A DNA stretch of 7,907 nt, from assembly GCA_025998355.1 (NCBI GenBank), contig BNVV01000060.1, forward strand, positions 1 through 7,907, written 5' to 3'. The translations under genes and the position numbers were made by a program. Shown in pieces: positions 6,076 to 7,907 of this stretch. Positions within the stretch are counted from its first letter, which is position 1. Every line of letters begins with the position of its first letter. Below the pieces are notes generated by a model. It searched no databases. It was not told where the DNA came from and saw only the letters and a program-made list of their open reading frames with translations. This stretch comes from Endomicrobiia bacterium. GTDB taxonomy: Bacteria; Elusimicrobiota; Endomicrobiia; Endomicrobiales; Endomicrobiaceae.

Positions 6076-6861
6076 TCACTTTACAAAATTAACAGCATTT
6101 TGAAAAATAATTTTTCCACAACCATATTCGCCATCAAAACCTTCTTTTGCAGGGTGCTGAAGAGCAAAAACATATCTTTCAGGATGAGGCATTAGACCAA
6201 AAACATTGCCCTTTGCATTACATATTCCCGCTATTTGCTCTGCAGATCCATTTGGAGCTAATGGATAGTCGGGATTGCTACCGTCTTTTGCAGAGTATCT
6301 AAAAACAATTTGATTGTTTTTATTTAAAGTATCTAAAAGTTTTTTATCTCCAGGGATCAATTTACCCTCTCCGTGAGCGACAGGCAAACTAATAATATCT
6401 GGAAGATTTTTTGTCCATATACAGCCGGACTCATTTTTAACTTTTTTTTCTGTTTTCAAATAAACCCAACGACATTCAAATTTATCAGAATCATTATACG
6501 AAAGTGTAGAAACTTGTTCAAAAAGTTTTGGATCAGGTAGTAATCCCATTTTTACTAAAACCTGAAATCCGTTGCATATACCAATGATAGGCTTACCGCT
6601 TAACGCGATTTCTCTAACCTCATCGCCAAGTTTATTTTTGACTTCGTTTGCTAATATCTTACCTGAAGCTATATCATCACCGTAAGAAAATCCTCCTGGA
6701 AAAGCTAAAATATCATATCCAAAAATTTTATCTTTTCTTTCAATAAGCGTATTAATATGTACGCAATCAACAACCGCTCCGCACAATTCAAAAGCGGCTT
6801 GCGTTTCGTAATCGCAATTTGTACCTGCAGTTCTTAAAATTAACACTTTAATTTTTTTCAT
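6076..6861 (-). CDS. purQ: Phosphoribosylformylglycinamidine (FGAM) synthase, glutaminase subunit
   Basis: A class I glutamine amidotransferase of 261 residues. It hydrolyses glutamine and passes ammonia to PurL, which converts FGAR to FGAM with ATP in step 4 of IMP synthesis. The catalytic triad is visible: nucleophile C96 in GICNGFQVL, with H226 and E228 in MPHPER. Other landmarks are RTAGTNCD (10-17), the oxyanion loop AFPGGFSYGDD (53-63), VAHGEGK (161-167) and NGS (204-206). It is longer than the roughly 225-residue PurQ that works with small PurL and PurS; the longer form usually partners a large PurL, as the neighbour here indicates. The ATG at 6861 starts MKKIKVLILR and is preceded by a modest GGGA (6868-6871). 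The 38-bp gap after purL implies co-transcription. The frame is intact with no missing key residue. Confidence 0.96.
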   Translation of the reverse strand: MKKIKVLILRTAGTNCDYETQAAFELCGAVVDCVHINTLIERKDKIFGYDILAFPGGFSYGDDIASGKILANEVKNKLGDEVREIALSGKPIIGICNGFQVLVKMGLLPDPKLFEQVSTLSYNDSDKFECRWVYLKTEKKVKNESGCIWTKNLPDIISLPVAHGEGKLIPGDKKLLDTLNKNNQIVFRYSAKDGSNPDYPLAPNGSAEQIAGICNAKGNVFGLMPHPERYVFALQHPAKEGFDGEYGCGKIIFQNAVNFVK

Positions 6862-6899
6862 ATTTTATCCCAACCCAAATTTGTTTATCAACCGTACAG

Positions 6900-7907
6900 C
6901 TACCAGTTAATAGTATTTTGCCAAGCATTTAAAAGAACTTCAAGCTGTTCCTGCACCATTATTTTAGTTTTTTTGCTTTCAAAAACTATCTTTGTTTCGT
7001 CGCTTACATAACCGACTTCGGCAAAAACGGAACCGTTTAAAATTTCTATAAACGTCGCTTCATTTTCAGGTTTTACTTCAACAATAAACCTACCGTTTGA
7101 CTCTGAAAATAATATTTCAGCAACAGTCAGAGGGTTTTTCATTTCAACTTCAACAGCGTCAATATTTATATTTACGCCTCTACCTGAAGCAAACGCCATC
7201 TCGCTTATTGCAATTGCAATTCCACCCTCTGAGCAATCATGACAAGATTCTACGAAATTTTTATTTATTGCTTGGTAAATCTTTTTCATTAAAACTTTTG
7301 ATTCTTCTGGATACACATCCGGCACAACGCCAGTTTTAATATTTTTTATTTTGGCAAGTACAGAACCACCAAGTTCATTTCTTGTGCTACCAAGAACAAA
7401 TATTTTATTTCCTTTATTTTTTAAGGGCATTGTAACGGTATTTGCTACATTTTCAATAACGCCCATTGCGGATATTAAAAGCGCGGGGGGTATTGAATAC
7501 TTTTTTCCGCCGATAGAATATTCGTTATTAAGACTGTCCTTTCCAGATATAAAAGGAACGCCAAAAGCTTTTGACATATCATAGCAAGCATTTGCTGCGC
7601 GCACTAAACTTCCTAAGATTTCAGGTTTGTTTGGATCGCCCCAGCAAAAATTATCCAAAACTGATATTTTCTCAACATCGGCCCCTACAGCAACCGCATT
7701 TCTTAGAGATTCTTCTATTGCAGATGCAGCCATTTTATAAGTGTTTATTTTTCCATATTGAGGATTTAACCCGTTAGATAAAACAACACCTTTTTTTGTG
7801 CCTTTAACAACAGTATAAGGCAAAACTACAGCAGCATCACCCGGACCCGATACTTCTATGCTGTTTCCCTGTAAAGGTTTTATAATAGTCTGTCCCTGCA
7901 CTTCGTG
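6900..7907 (-). CDS. purL: FGAM synthase, large synthetase subunit, C-terminal part
   Basis: This is the 3' end of purL; the frame is open to the window edge, so the gene starts beyond it. The visible 336 codons cover roughly the last third of a large-type PurL, the ATP-dependent synthetase that makes FGAM with ammonia from PurQ. Counting from the GTG codon at 7899-7901, landmarks are SNGLNPQYGKINTYKMA (42-58), LDNFCWGDP (82-90), PFISGKDSLNNEY (116-128) and HDCSEGGIAIAISEM (221-235), a glycine-rich part of the AIRS-type nucleotide-binding fold. The FCWGDP and SGKDSLNNEY motifs match the long PurL of about 950-1000 residues rather than the short PurS-dependent form; that call rests on my memory of the families. 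It ends in a TAG 38 bp before purQ. The GTG at 7901 is not a start. Confidence 0.95.
   Translation of the reverse strand, partial: HEVQGQTIIKPLQGNSIEVSGPGDAAVVLPYTVVKGTKKGVVLSNGLNPQYGKINTYKMAASAIEESLRNAVAVGADVEKISVLDNFCWGDPNKPEILGSLVRAANACYDMSKAFGVPFISGKDSLNNEYSIGGKKYSIPPALLISAMGVIENVANTVTMPLKNKGNKIFVLGSTRNELGGSVLAKIKNIKTGVVPDVYPEESKVLMKKIYQAINKNFVESCHDCSEGGIAIAISEMAFASGRGVNINIDAVEVEMKNPLTVAEILFSESNGRFIVEVKPENEATFIEILNGSVFAEVGYVSDETKIVFESKKTKIMVQEQLEVLLNAWQNTINW

Noticed and set aside
7097..7777. Plus-strand open frames inside purL
   Set aside because: They are antisense to conserved PurL sequence and look like low-complexity reverse translations.

Overview
The window is AT-rich, and every gene I can support reads on the minus strand. 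From right to left (the direction of transcription) it holds the 3' part of purL, then purQ, a broken LTA-synthase-family sulfatase gene, a degraded stretch, a short mazG-type gene, hppA for a membrane pyrophosphatase, and a second degraded stretch that runs to the left edge.

What kind of organism: the purL/purQ pair is of the large-PurL type. The pyrophosphatase belongs to the divergent bacterial group that carries the K+-independence lysine. Intact housekeeping genes are interleaved with a two-lesion pseudogene and about 1 kb of stop-riddled coding remnants. This mix suggests a Gram-negative bacterium in active genome reduction, such as a host-restricted symbiont. Endosymbiotic Elusimicrobia ('Candidatus Endomicrobium') would fit, but the window alone does not prove that placement.

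Layout: purL and purQ (6076-7907) form a purine-biosynthesis unit. A 12-bp hairpin with a T-rich tail at 5985-6029 appears to end it. The LTA-synthase-like gene (4007-5968) reads as one protein of about 652 residues only if two small indels are corrected: a lost T in a homopolymer near its start, and a 4-bp tandem duplication (GTCAGTCA, 4679-4686) in the middle of the sulfatase domain. Positions 3519-4006 and 1-580 hold no intact gene, only short coding-like pieces broken by stops and frame changes. mazG (3090-3485) and hppA (581-2992) are intact and 97 bp apart.

How the genes work together: PurL and PurQ make FGAM synthase, step 4 of IMP synthesis. MazG releases pyrophosphate from nucleoside triphosphates, and HppA hydrolyses pyrophosphate to pump ions across the membrane. 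A metabolic link between MazG and HppA is possible but is inference. I see no CRISPR array, mobile element, tRNA, rRNA or novel multigene system. The most informative signals are the traces of recent gene decay and the subtype of the pyrophosphatase.
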